64,000 bases of DNA from Pseudoalteromonas haloplanktis ATCC 14393 (GTDB lineage: Bacteria; Pseudomonadota; Gammaproteobacteria; Enterobacterales; Alteromonadaceae). Under the pieces are notes generated by a model. That model saw nothing but the letters and a program-made list of their open reading frames with translations. It searched no databases and was not told where the DNA came from. Numbering within the stretch: the first letter of the stretch is position 1; every line of letters begins with the position of its first letter. Shown in pieces: positions 38,599-47,712 of this stretch. The stretch is taken from contig NZ_AHCA01000004.1 of NCBI RefSeq assembly GCF_000238355.1, forward strand, positions 1-64,000, read 5' to 3'. Both the position numbers and the translations under genes were made by a program.

Positions 38599-40236
38599 AT
38601 GTCGTATCTCCGCCGTTTTACAATTTTTCAGCGTTTAGCAATGCTGGTCAGTGTAGTGGTAATTGGCTTACTTTTTTTAAGTATCACGAGTCTTACACAA
38701 CAATACAGTTCTTTAAAAACTGAGCAATACACTAAAACAAAGAACTTGGTAGAAGCCGCTCATAGTATTATTAGCCACGCTTACTCATTAGAGCAAAATG
38801 GCACTCTCAACAAACAGCAAGCCCAACAACATGCCTTAGATACCATTGCTGCCATGCGTTATGACGAAAACAACTATTATTGGATCAATGATTATCAACC
38901 AAACATGGTGATGCACCCAATTAAACCTGCACTGAATGGTAAATCTTTAGCTAACAACAAAGATCCCGATGGCACGCTATTGTTTGTTGAAATGGTAAAC
39001 ATAGTAAAACAGCAAGGTAGCGGTTTTGTACCTTACAAATGGCCAAAGCCTGGCAAAGAGCAGCCTGTAGATAAAATTGCATTTGTGAAAGGCTTTACGC
39101 CGTGGCAGTGGATCATTGGTTCAGGAGTCTATTTAGATACGATTGATGAAGCTTTTTCGGATCTACAAACCCTAGTGATCATCAATGCTTGTATTATTCT
39201 ATTACTATTCATTGTTTTAAGTTATCTGATTGCACGTAGCATCTTATTACCTACACAACTTGCAGCCGATATGATGAAAGATATTTCTCAAGGTGAAGGT
39301 GATCTAACACAAGTGTTAGATGAAAGCGGTAATGATGAAGTATCGCGTTTATCGCGCTACTTTAATTTATACACCACAAAAATTCGTGAATCACTTAAGC
39401 AAGTGGCAACAAATGCTTATGATGTAAACCATCATGCGCAAACTGTGGATGATGCGAGTAAAACCAATCATTCTTTTATTGAACTGCAAAACGACAGCTC
39501 AACCCAAGTAGCAGCAGCAATGGAGCAAATGACCCATCAAATTCATGATGTAAGTCGTAATGCTGAAGCCGCCGAGCATGCAGCCGTTGATGCTGCAAGT
39601 AATGCCTCACAAGGTAAGGAAATCGTAGCAAAAACAATTAAAGCTATTGAAACTCTATCACAGAATATTGAAACCGTAAGCCAAGTAACAGCAGACTTAG
39701 CCCAAGAAAGTAACAATATTGGCTCAGTGCTTGATGTGATCAGAGGAATTGCGGAACAAACCAATTTACTCGCGCTCAATGCCGCAATTGAGGCGGCGCG
39801 CGCAGGTGAACAAGGCCGTGGTTTTGCCGTAGTTGCCGATGAAGTGCGTACACTGGCAAGTCGTACAGGTAAAAGTACTGATGAAATTCAAGCCATGATA
39901 GCTAAACTGCAAAAGGGTGCTCAAGCAGCTGTTGAAGCTGTTACTGCAAGCCAACAACTTTCCAGTAGCACCGTAGAGCAAGCTGGCACTGCCAACACCT
40001 CATTAACTGAGATTGAGCGACTCGTGTCGGTGATCACCGATATGAATGGTCAAATTGCCCGTGCGACTGAACAACAATCCAGTGCTGCCGATGAAGTTAA
40101 TTTACGTATTAATGAATTGTCACAATCAACTGAGCATTCATTAGCAAATACAGCACAACTCTCTGGCGCCAGCGATAACTTAAAACACAGCAGCCAAGAA
40201 TTAAGTGATGTCGTTAGTCGCTTTAAATTAGATTAA
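38599..40236 (+). CDS. Methyl-accepting chemotaxis protein with single Cache sensor
   Basis: 545 aa from [16 protein letters not shown] (AAAGGATC upstream). TM1 at about 12-32, a periplasmic sCache_2 sensor ([29 protein letters not shown]), TM2 at about 193-215, a HAMP domain and a cytoplasmic four-helix signalling tail. The hairpin tip is [20 protein letters not shown]. sCache_2 domains often bind small organic acids; the ligand here is unknown. It lacks a C-terminal CheR-binding pentapeptide. Confidence 0.93.
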   Translation: MSYLRRFTIFQRLAMLVSVVVIGLLFLSITSLTQQYSSLKTEQYTKTKNLVEAAHSIISHAYSLEQNGTLNKQQAQQHALDTIAAMRYDENNYYWINDYQPNMVMHPIKPALNGKSLANNKDPDGTLLFVEMVNIVKQQGSGFVPYKWPKPGKEQPVDKIAFVKGFTPWQWIIGSGVYLDTIDEAFSDLQTLVIINACIILLLFIVLSYLIARSILLPTQLAADMMKDISQGEGDLTQVLDESGNDEVSRLSRYFNLYTTKIRESLKQVATNAYDVNHHAQTVDDASKTNHSFIELQNDSSTQVAAAMEQMTHQIHDVSRNAEAAEHAAVDAASNASQGKEIVAKTIKAIETLSQNIETVSQVTADLAQESNNIGSVLDVIRGIAEQTNLLALNAAIEAARAGEQGRGFAVVADEVRTLASRTGKSTDEIQAMIAKLQKGAQAAVEAVTASQQLSSSTVEQAGTANTSLTEIERLVSVITDMNGQIARATEQQSSAADEVNLRINELSQSTEHSLANTAQLSGASDNLKHSSQELSDVVSRFKLD

Positions 40237-40310
40237 TTAAAGTGACGGCACATGGATTTGATGTGCGGCACTCACCTATACAAAGAGTAAAGTTTGCCGT
40301 ACCGTAGACA

Positions 40311-40344
40311 TAAAAAAGGCTCCTCGATATAACTCAGAGCCTTT
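40311..40344. terminator. Terminator after cyoE
   Basis: Stem AAAGGCTC/GAGCCTTT with an A-run on the left, which is a T-run on the minus strand. It lies between the convergent chemoreceptor and cyo operon. Confidence 0.85.
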
Positions 40345-40367
40345 GGTCAACTTTGGAATTAACTCGG

Positions 40368-41252
40368 TTAACTTATAGCAAGTAAATGTGGTGTGAGATT
40401 TTGGTAATCAACTGCCATAGCAATGCTTAGCGCAGTAATATTAAGGATTGAAAACGCAAACACTTGGCGCGCCCAACCACTAATATCAATGTTACGGCGG
40501 TAGCCTCTAAGCGCCATTAACAACCACCAAAAACTAGTGGTACAAGCAACGGCTAAAAACGCCATTCCGGTATAACCACCAATGGTTAATAACATCACCA
40601 CTAACGCATAGACTGCGATATACAACACAATATGATGCTTAGCTTTATCAATACCGTGCGCTACTGGCAGCACTGGAATGCGCGCAGCTTGGTAGTCTTT
40701 ATAGCGAAAAATAGCAATCGCATAAGAGTGTGGCATTTGCCATAAACTAAACATTACCAATAAAATCAATGCACCTGTATCAAACTGTGCCGTCACGGCG
40801 CAATAACCAACGACTGGTGGTACAGCACCAGATAAGCTGCCTACAAATGTGCCATATACTGAGCGACGCTTCATATATAAGCTATAAACACCCACGTAAA
40901 TAACATAACCAAACACAGCAAAAAACACTGCAATCCAGTTAGTAAAAATCACTAGTAGAGCAAAGCCAACTACGCCAAGTGCTGTACCATGCAGCAAAGC
41001 GGTCTTCGCAGACATCTCCCCCGTTACAGTTACCCGTGTTCGCGTGCGCGCCATGCGAATATCAATATCACGGTCAATCACGTTATTGATTACGCAACCA
41101 GAGGCTACTACCAGCGATAAACCAACTAATGTAGCAAGCATTAGCCAGCCATCAATATCACCACGCGAAGCAAGTAAAAAACCACCCGCAACCGAAATCA
41201 CATTGCCCATAATAATACCGGGTTTAGTGACCTTTAAATAACGACGAAACAT
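40368..41252 (-). CDS. cyoE: Protoheme IX farnesyltransferase (haem O synthase)
   Basis: 294 aa from [17 protein letters not shown], which matches the E. coli start and has SD GGGGAC; the frame opens 28 codons earlier inside cyoD. UbiA-type polyprenyltransferase with about nine membrane helices and the motifs [15 protein letters not shown] and [13 protein letters not shown]. It farnesylates haem B with FPP (made by IspA) to give the haem O needed by CyoB. Confidence 0.96.
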   Translation of the reverse strand: MFRRYLKVTKPGIIMGNVISVAGGFLLASRGDIDGWLMLATLVGLSLVVASGCVINNVIDRDIDIRMARTRTRVTVTGEMSAKTALLHGTALGVVGFALLVIFTNWIAVFFAVFGYVIYVGVYSLYMKRRSVYGTFVGSLSGAVPPVVGYCAVTAQFDTGALILLVMFSLWQMPHSYAIAIFRYKDYQAARIPVLPVAHGIDKAKHHIVLYIAVYALVVMLLTIGGYTGMAFLAVACTTSFWWLLMALRGYRRNIDISGWARQVFAFSILNITALSIAMAVDYQNLTPHLLAIS

Positions 41253-41296
41253 CTGCTGTCCCCTATTCTTTGCTTTTAACAATGTACTAGCTGGGG

Positions 41297-41656
41297 CTAG
41301 TACATCATCATGGCGTTCGATTCGTAAATGATCCATACCGACAGCCCTACTACCATCACGATGATCAGCGCACTGAAGATGAACGATAACGAACTGGCTT
41401 TACCGTCTTCGGTAGTAAAGTTAAGGTGCAAGAAGTATTTTAAGTGCACCCAAATTTGCACTATGGCCATTACCACGATACACGCAAAAGTCGTTGGTTT
41501 TGACAAAGTACCACTCATCACAGCCCAAAATGGTATAGCTGTCAGTACAATTGATAAAACAAAACCTATTAAATAATCTTTAACACTGCCGTGTGCGGCA
41601 TCGCTATGGCTTTGCGTTTGTAACTCGTTTAATACATGTGATTCACTGTGGCTCAT
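41297..41656 (-). CDS. cyoD: Cytochrome bo3 quinol oxidase subunit IV
   Basis: 119 aa from MSHSESHVL, whose ATG overlaps the cyoC stop by one base. Three membrane helices (about 28-48, 52-72, 90-110) with the conserved [14 protein letters not shown]. An assembly subunit of the oxidase. The open frame extends 15 codons further into cyoC; that extension is rejected. Confidence 0.94.
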   Translation of the reverse strand: MSHSESHVLNELQTQSHSDAAHGSVKDYLIGFVLSIVLTAIPFWAVMSGTLSKPTTFACIVVMAIVQIWVHLKYFLHLNFTTEDGKASSLSFIFSALIIVMVVGLSVWIIYESNAMMMY

Positions 41657-42276
41657 TACATCACCCCCATTAAGTAAACAACGGTAAATACGCAGATCCA
41701 CACCACGTCTAAAAAGTGCCAGAACAAGCTTAAGCAGCTTAAGCGAGTAACCGTGGCAGGGTTTAAACCACGACGTGACACTTCAATCATCATCGTCGCC
41801 ATCCATATTAGGCCTGCGGTTACGTGCAGACCATGTAACCCTACTAATGAGAAGAACGAGGTCAAAAATGCACTACGCTGCGGGCCATTACCATGAGCAA
41901 TTAAATGATGAAATTCATAGACTTCCATGGAGATAAACACAACACCAAAAGCAAAAGTAATGGCCAGCCAAATTAAAGTTGTGGCTTTCTTTTGCGCATG
42001 AGCAGAGATCATCGCAAAACCAAAAGTGATACTACTCAGTAGTAGTGCTGCGGTCTCAACCGCAACAAAGTCCAGTTCAAAAATATCTTTACCCGACACA
42101 CCACCGGCGGTGTTCATATAAAGCACAGCGTAGGTTGCAAAAAATGAAGCAAACAATAAGCAGTCGGTCATTAAATAAAGCCAAAAACCAAATACCGTAT
42201 CGCCGCCTGTATCATGATGCTCGTGAGCATGAGCATCATGATTGATGATATTTATATCAGCAGGGATCGAACTCAT
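41656..42276 (-). CDS. cyoC: Cytochrome bo3 quinol oxidase subunit III
   Basis: 206 aa with five membrane helices, the usual count for quinol oxidase subunit [23 protein letters not shown] and [16 protein letters not shown] are typical. A His/Asp-rich N-terminus ([10 protein letters not shown]) is unusual but short. ATGA overlaps at both ends show tight coupling with cyoB and cyoD. Confidence 0.95.
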   Translation of the reverse strand: MSSIPADINIINHDAHAHEHHDTGGDTVFGFWLYLMTDCLLFASFFATYAVLYMNTAGGVSGKDIFELDFVAVETAALLLSSITFGFAMISAHAQKKATTLIWLAITFAFGVVFISMEVYEFHHLIAHGNGPQRSAFLTSFFSLVGLHGLHVTAGLIWMATMMIEVSRRGLNPATVTRLSCLSLFWHFLDVVWICVFTVVYLMGVM

Positions 42277-44276
42277 GCGCTGAACTCCTTACCTTGGTTA
42301 AATGTTGTTGCACTGGCATTATGTGCACTTTCAATTTCAAGAATTTCTTCTGGTTGCACGTAGTAATCAACGTCACTGGTATAACAACGTTTAAAGAATA
42401 CTGCGGCTCCAGCAATTACACCGACAATGGCCAGCCACCAAATATGCCAGATCATGGCAAAACAGAATGTGGTAAAACAGGCACTCATCATCACCCCTGC
42501 CGCGGTATTTTTTGGCATATGGATAGGCGCATAACTCGATTTTTGCTGATATGCTTGGCCTTTTTCTTTCATGTCAGTCCAAGTATCGATATCGTGCACA
42601 TGCGGTATTGTCGCGAAGTTATAGTATTGCGGCGGTGACGATGTTGACCACTCAAGCGTATGGCCATTCCACGGATCGCCGGTTGTATCTTTAAGTGCTT
42701 GACGGTTTTTAAAGCTCACCAACAGCTGCACAACTTGGAATAAGATACCGAACATAATGATCACTGCACCAACAAAAGCAATGTACAACCAAATATTCCA
42801 ATCTGGATTATTTGTGTGGTTTAAGCGACGCGTCATACCTAAGAAGCCAAGTACGTATAACGGCATAAATGCAACAAAGAAACCGACTAACCAGCACCAG
42901 AATGATGCTCTTCCCCATCCTTCGTGAAGTTTAAAGCCCATTGCTTTGGGGAACCAAAATGCAAAGCCAGCTAAGTAACCAAATACCGCTCCACCAATAA
43001 TAGTGTTATGAAAGTGAGCAATCAGGAATAAACTGTTGTGCAGAACATAATCAGCCCCGGGAATAGCTAGTAATACCCCTGTCATCCCGCCCACTGTAAA
43101 GGTCACCATAAAGCCTAACGTCCAAAGTACTGGCACCGTAAAACGTAAGCGGCCACGATAAATAGTGAATAGCCAATTAAACAATTTCACACCGGTGGGC
43201 ACCGCAATGACCATAGTCATTACGCCAAAAAAAGCGTTTACATTGGCACTGGATCCCATAGTGAAAAAGTGATGTAGCCATACTACAAAGCCTAATATTG
43301 AAATTGCACCGCTGGCATAAACCATTGATTTATAACCAAACAAACGTTTTCCAGTAAAGGTAGAGATAACTTCAGAAAAAATACCAAACGCAGGTAAAAT
43401 CAAAATATAAACCTCAGGATGACCCCAAGCCCAAAATAGATTGATATACATCATGGCGTTACCGCCTGCGGCATTAGTAAAAAAGTGAAAATCTAAATAA
43501 CGGTCGAGGGTTAACATAGTCAACACTGCGGTTAAGATTGGGAATGATGCAGCAATTAAGATATTTGCCCATGTACAAGTCCAAGTAAAAATAGGCATTT
43601 GCATTAATCGCATACCAGGGGCACGCATTTTAAATACGGTCACTAAAAAGTTTACCGCCGTTAATAACGTACCAATACCGGATATTTGCAGCGCCCAAAT
43701 ATAATAATCGACCCCGACTCCGGGGCTAAAAGACATCTCCGATAGCGGCGGATACGCCACCCAACCCGTTTTTGCAAACTCGCCACAAAACAATGAAATA
43801 TTAATTAATATTGCACCACCAGCAGTTAACCAAAAACTTAAGTTATTTAAAAACGGAAATGCCACATCACGCGCACCAATTTGCAATGGTAATACAATGT
43901 TCATTAAACCAATCATAAATGGCATTGCCATAAAAATGATCATGATCACCCCATGCGCGGTGAAGATTTGATCATAATGCTCTGGCGGTAAATAGCCTGA
44001 TGCGCCACCTGTGGCTAACGCCAATTGCGCACGCATCATGATGGCATCGGAAAAGCCCCGAAACAGCATGATCAATGCAAGAATAATATACATCACGCCT
44101 AGGCGTTTATGATCAATAGAAGTGATCCAATCGTGCCATAGCACGCCCCATTTTTTATACTTTGTGATTAAGGCCGCAATCAATGCACCAACAATCACAA
44201 CCACCGCTAATGTCACCATCAAAATAGGTTCATGAAACGGAATGGCATCGAACGATAATTTACCTAATAACGACAT
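42273..44276 (-). CDS. cyoB: Cytochrome bo3 quinol oxidase subunit I
   Basis: 667 aa. Catalytic haem-copper subunit: the CuB/Tyr-His region [15 protein letters not shown], the CuB His-His in [10 protein letters not shown] and the haem His pair in [12 protein letters not shown]. About 15 membrane helices. It reduces O2 to water with ubiquinol and pumps protons. Overlaps cyoC by 4 bp and follows cyoA by 2 bp. Confidence 0.97.
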   Translation of the reverse strand: MSLLGKLSFDAIPFHEPILMVTLAVVVIVGALIAALITKYKKWGVLWHDWITSIDHKRLGVMYIILALIMLFRGFSDAIMMRAQLALATGGASGYLPPEHYDQIFTAHGVIMIIFMAMPFMIGLMNIVLPLQIGARDVAFPFLNNLSFWLTAGGAILINISLFCGEFAKTGWVAYPPLSEMSFSPGVGVDYYIWALQISGIGTLLTAVNFLVTVFKMRAPGMRLMQMPIFTWTCTWANILIAASFPILTAVLTMLTLDRYLDFHFFTNAAGGNAMMYINLFWAWGHPEVYILILPAFGIFSEVISTFTGKRLFGYKSMVYASGAISILGFVVWLHHFFTMGSSANVNAFFGVMTMVIAVPTGVKLFNWLFTIYRGRLRFTVPVLWTLGFMVTFTVGGMTGVLLAIPGADYVLHNSLFLIAHFHNTIIGGAVFGYLAGFAFWFPKAMGFKLHEGWGRASFWCWLVGFFVAFMPLYVLGFLGMTRRLNHTNNPDWNIWLYIAFVGAVIIMFGILFQVVQLLVSFKNRQALKDTTGDPWNGHTLEWSTSSPPQYYNFATIPHVHDIDTWTDMKEKGQAYQQKSSYAPIHMPKNTAAGVMMSACFTTFCFAMIWHIWWLAIVGVIAGAAVFFKRCYTSDVDYYVQPEEILEIESAHNASATTFNQGKEFSA

Positions 44277-44278
44277 AA

Positions 44279-45202
44279 TTATTCCTCACCCTCACTGTGC
44301 ATTGTGTGATTTGCATGACCACTGTGCTGCGGCATGGCTTTGTGCATCTTGTTCATATCACCGTGAGCTTGCATGTACTTCATAACGATGGTGTGGAACA
44401 AGCCCTCTTCAACATCACCAAAATAAGTTACTGGGTTATTTTCACTCGGTAATGCCAATGCATCGTAATCAGCTTTTGCAAGCGTATTGGCTTGGCCCTT
44501 TACTTTGTTTACCCACTTGTCAAAATCAGCCTCAGTGGGTGTAGCGATGGCATTAAACTTCATACCGGTAAATCCTGCACCACTGTAATTAGCCGAAAAA
44601 CCTTTAAACGTACCCGGCTCATTGGCAATTAAGTGCAATTTGGTTTCCATGCCCGCCATTGAGTAAATTTGACTACCAAGCTGAGGAATGAAAAACGAGT
44701 TCATAGTACTTTCTGAGGTGATTTTATATTCCACAGGTACATTGGCTGGGAAAACCAATTCATTTACCGTAGCAATACCTTGCTCAGGATAAATAAATAA
44801 CCATTTCCAATTCAGCGACACCACTTCAACAGTTAGGTGCTTACCTTTGCCTTCAAGAGGTTTATAAGGATCAAGCTGTTGTGTTGATTGCCAAGTGATA
44901 ACACCTAGAATAATCACTATTACAATAGGAATAGCCCAGACGGCAGCTTCAATTTTTCCTGAGTGTGCCCATTTGGGCGCATAAATTTGCTGATCTTGTC
45001 CATCACGATATTTCCACGCGAAGTACAAGGTCATGACAATGACGGGAATAACCACAATTAGCATTAGCACTGTGGCGATAATAATCAGATTTTTTTCATC
45101 TATCCCAATTTGCCCCTTTGGATCAAGCACGCCACCTTTACAGCCGGTTAGTGCGAGCACAACGGTGCCCAGAGCAATATTACAGAGGTTTCGAATTAAC
45201 AA
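44279..45202 (-). CDS. cyoA: Cytochrome bo3 quinol oxidase subunit II
   Basis: 307 aa. Lipoprotein signal with lipobox (LALTGCKGG), two membrane helices (about 40-62 and 82-102) and a cupredoxin domain without the CuA ligands, as expected for a quinol oxidase. The C-terminus is His/Met-rich ([17 protein letters not shown]). The start codon is TTG with SD AGGA; the nearest in-frame ATG would cut the signal peptide. Confidence 0.95.
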   Translation of the reverse strand: MLIRNLCNIALGTVVLALTGCKGGVLDPKGQIGIDEKNLIIIATVLMLIVVIPVIVMTLYFAWKYRDGQDQQIYAPKWAHSGKIEAAVWAIPIVIVIILGVITWQSTQQLDPYKPLEGKGKHLTVEVVSLNWKWLFIYPEQGIATVNELVFPANVPVEYKITSESTMNSFFIPQLGSQIYSMAGMETKLHLIANEPGTFKGFSANYSGAGFTGMKFNAIATPTEADFDKWVNKVKGQANTLAKADYDALALPSENNPVTYFGDVEEGLFHTIVMKYMQAHGDMNKMHKAMPQHSGHANHTMHSEGEE

Positions 45203-45437
45203 AGGACTATCCTACAACCTAAAATTTGACGTGTGCTGCCTTACCCAAGAATACCAAGGTCAAAACAACGGTTTAAACTATTCCTGATGCGGTTAAAACC
45301 TATAACAACAGCTTTAAACACTAAGGAAATTTAATAGGGGTGGCCGAATCGCAGACACACTGCGGCTAAGCATTATTAGTGAAGAAACGAAATTAGTAAG
45401 CGACTAACTCAGTCAAGCCATCAATAACGAGTAGCGT

Positions 45438-45848
45438 TCAACCAAGTACAAGAGGTGGAGCACGGCAGCCGTGAGCGCTGTGTACAACAAGTGATGCTTT
45501 AGGAGCACGAAAAGCAAAGGCTGCTTTACGTAAAATAACCCCAGCACGACGTGCTGGAAAAAAGTGAAAAATCAACCAACATAAACCAATTAACAACTGG
45601 CATGAAACAACCGGATACGCTAAAAAACTCAATACATTAATTAAAGACGACTCTGCAGCCCCTTCAGTTAACAAACTCTTTAACTCTGTTGCCTCTTCAA
45701 CACTGCCATTTATCAACATAGCTGAATTAATTAATAAAATAACTAATGCAGAGAACAGTTCACGTCCGGCAAAAACTGTACGCGCACGCAGCTGCCAACG
45801 TGTAAACGTTGTTTGCAGTAGTGCTTTTGGACAATTTTTTGAGTTCAA
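45438..45848 (-). CDS. Putative small membrane protein upstream of cyo operon
   Basis: 136 aa. No recognised family. Two hydrophobic segments (about 30-46 and 74-95) flank an acidic loop (SVEEATELKSLLTEG), and the C-terminus is basic (FFPARRAGVILRKAAFAF). It is 235 bp upstream of cyoA on the same strand and is preceded by an FNR-like box and a hairpin. The C-terminal 20 residues look less protein-like, so the reading frame may be altered there. Moderately likely to be real. Confidence 0.5.
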   Translation of the reverse strand: MNSKNCPKALLQTTFTRWQLRARTVFAGRELFSALVILLINSAMLINGSVEEATELKSLLTEGAAESSLINVLSFLAYPVVSCQLLIGLCWLIFHFFPARRAGVILRKAAFAFRAPKASLVVHSAHGCRAPPLVLG

Positions 45849-45876
45849 ACGTACTGGCCTTATAGATTTAGTATGC

Positions 45877-45908
45877 AGTAAGAAACAGCGCCTACGCTAT
45901 TTCTTACT
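45877..45908 (-). other. RNA hairpin in 5' leader of the 136-aa gene
   Basis: 14-bp stem AGTAAGAAATAGCG against CGCTGTTTCTTACT on the minus strand (one U-G wobble), loop TAGG. No T-run follows, so it is a leader structure or an RNA-stability element more than a terminator. Confidence 0.55.
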
Positions 45909-45916
45909 TTGTTAGT

Positions 45917-45930
45917 ATGATCTACATCAA
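45917..45930 (-). promoter_or_regulatory. FNR-like box
   Basis: ATGATCTACATCAA matches TTGAT-N4-ATCAA at 9 of 10 defined positions. On the minus strand TTGATG (45925-45930) can also be read as a -35, so bound FNR could repress. E. coli cyo is repressed by FNR. Confidence 0.6.
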
Positions 45931-45935
45931 TAAAG

Positions 45936-45953
45936 TTTCAGTAATTACTGAAA
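45936..45953. promoter_or_regulatory. Perfect 18-bp palindrome, candidate operator
   Basis: TTTCAGTAATTACTGAAA is fully self-complementary. Its centre lies 21 bp (two helical turns) from the centre of the FNR-like box. The cognate regulator is unknown. Confidence 0.5.
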
Positions 45954-46217
45954 TTTCGGGAGGATTATAGCAAAGTCAACACAAGCTACAAGTGAAAAAC
46001 AGCGAAGTTGACTATTTTTTTAGCTAAGCGTTTGCTTTTAGCAAACCCCCGCTGATATTTCAGGAAAAAACTGATGCAATCTAGTCTGAATCCTATAAAC
46101 AGCCTATTGACGGCTTTAGAGGGCAAGCACACTGTTTAGGCTCTACCTAGCTAACAAGCAAATACTGGCTTGGTTATATAAGGTGCTCAAAAATCAAACT
46201 ACAAAGATAATCAGACC

Positions 46218-47222
46218 TTAGTAAAGCGCAAACAATGGTCGGCCATTCTCATCATATTTTACTTCCAAAGCACGTGCGTGACGGTTTGGATCATAAAGTG
46301 GATCTTTAACAATTTCAGCTAGTGGCCGCGTGTCAGTTTTTGGTACTACACTTGGTTCACCAATAGCACTTTCGTAATCACGTGCATGATAGATACATAA
46401 CGGTGTTACATCATCTTCTGCCACTGTAAAACAGTTATGACCTGGGCCATAAATTTGCTTCTCAACGTCAGTTTCAAGCACCGGCATACGCGTTTTAGTC
46501 CAAGAGTTACGATCAAGTAGGTCAGCATTTTCGTCGGCTTCCATATAACCCATACAATAACATGCACCTGTGGCACTGGCTGAAAAAGCAATAAAGATTT
46601 TGCCATTATGTTTTAATACGGCTGGCCCCTCGTTCACCCAAAAGTCAACGCGCTCCCAATCATAATCAGGAGTTGTTAGCATAAACTGCACGGTTTTTAG
46701 CTTAATAGGCGATTCCATTTCAGCTAAATACAAGTTAGATGCAGCAAATTGCCCTCCCGTTTTTTCAGCCCAACAAAAGTAACGTTTACCGTTATTTTCA
46801 AAAATAGTCGCATCCAATGAAAAATCAGTGAAGGACTTATCATCGCCCTTAGCAGCTTGCATCATACCTAATTCAATCCACTCATCATTAAGTGGATCTT
46901 GGCCTTTACATTCAAGTACATAAGGGCGCAGCGCCCAAATATCTGTTTCTTCACTGGCAGCAAAATAGATATACCATTTACCATCTAAGTAATGTATTTC
47001 TGGAGCCCAAATATGGCGACTCATTGGGCCGTTGTCATGCTTAAACCAAATATCAAAGGTTTCAGCGCTTTTAAGACCAGTTAATGTTTTTGATTTTCTG
47101 AGCTCAATCCGATCATATGTTGGTACTGAACCTGTAAAATAATAAAAACCATCGCTGTGCTTATACACAAATGGGTCGGCCCGCTGCTCTACTAACGGAC
47201 TATTTGTTTGTACTGTCATCAT
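46218..47222 (-). CDS. Glycoside hydrolase family 43 enzyme
   Basis: 334 aa, no signal peptide, so probably cytoplasmic. Five-blade propeller of GH43: the general-base Asp in RADPFVYKH (about residue 17), the pKa-tuning Asp in SLDATIFENNG and the general-acid Glu in WVNEGPAVLKHNGK. Likely an alpha-L-arabinofuranosidase or beta-xylosidase acting on imported oligosaccharides; the specificity cannot be told. Divergent from the chitinase gene across 490 bp. The start may be M1 or M2. Confidence 0.88.
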   Translation of the reverse strand: MMTVQTNSPLVEQRADPFVYKHSDGFYYFTGSVPTYDRIELRKSKTLTGLKSAETFDIWFKHDNGPMSRHIWAPEIHYLDGKWYIYFAASEETDIWALRPYVLECKGQDPLNDEWIELGMMQAAKGDDKSFTDFSLDATIFENNGKRYFCWAEKTGGQFAASNLYLAEMESPIKLKTVQFMLTTPDYDWERVDFWVNEGPAVLKHNGKIFIAFSASATGACYCMGYMEADENADLLDRNSWTKTRMPVLETDVEKQIYGPGHNCFTVAEDDVTPLCIYHARDYESAIGEPSVVPKTDTRPLAEIVKDPLYDPNRHARALEVKYDENGRPLFALY

Positions 47223-47712
47223 TCAACCTGATTATTAATTTCAATTTGTATTATTTTATTACTTTTTATATAAAACACAAATATAACATTATTTTTAATA
47301 ATGTGAGAGTAATTATAAATCACAATAATGGGTGGTTAACCAACATAAAACCCCAGTAATTATGATAAAAACATGGACTAAATCCCCAACTTTTTGCACA
47401 CATTACAACACGCCTAGGCCCTGAAATAATACTGCAAATATCGATTAACAATTCTTTATAAAATATTTTTTAGCTCAATCTATAGTTTTTGTCCCGTATA
47501 TAGATAAATTAACTATTAAATATCAAGCAATTAAAAATTACCCACCCATAAAACCTAGTATATGACTGTTTATTTTCTTGCCTAATGCATTTGACAGCGC
47601 TGTCAGGCGCGTGCTAATTTATTTTTATGTTAAAAAAATGATAACCAAAAGTTACACCAAATGTAATTAACCACTAATTGTCGCACTAAAATTATAAAGT
47701 AAGGAAAGTAAA
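47223..47712. other. Divergent GH43/chitinase intergenic region
   Basis: 490 bp with no gene. It contains an operator-like palindrome overlapping a -35 for the chitinase (47591-47620) and is otherwise A/T-rich. A small inverted repeat (CATTATT/AATAATG, about 47287-47303) lies near the GH43 side. I see no RNA gene. Confidence 0.6.
47591..47620 (+). promoter_or_regulatory. Chitinase promoter overlapped by LacI-type operator
   Basis: Perfect -35 TTGACA (47591-47596), 18-bp spacer and -10 TAATTT (47615-47620). The palindrome TGACAGCGCTGTCA (47592-47605), with the central CG step and half-sites typical of LacI-family operators, covers the -35. Repressor binding would block RNA polymerase. The start site would be about 85 bp before the ATG. 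Confidence 0.6.

Larger units (their letters stand above)
45849..46217. other. Gene-free regulatory region upstream of the 136-aa gene
   Basis: The left part holds the hairpin, FNR-like box and palindrome listed separately. The right part (about 45960-46217) is A/T-rich; I see no further gene, RNA or repeat in it. Confidence 0.6.

Noticed and set aside
42294..42638. 114-codon plus-strand ORF within cyoB
   Set aside because: Antisense shadow of cyoB with no SD or family match.
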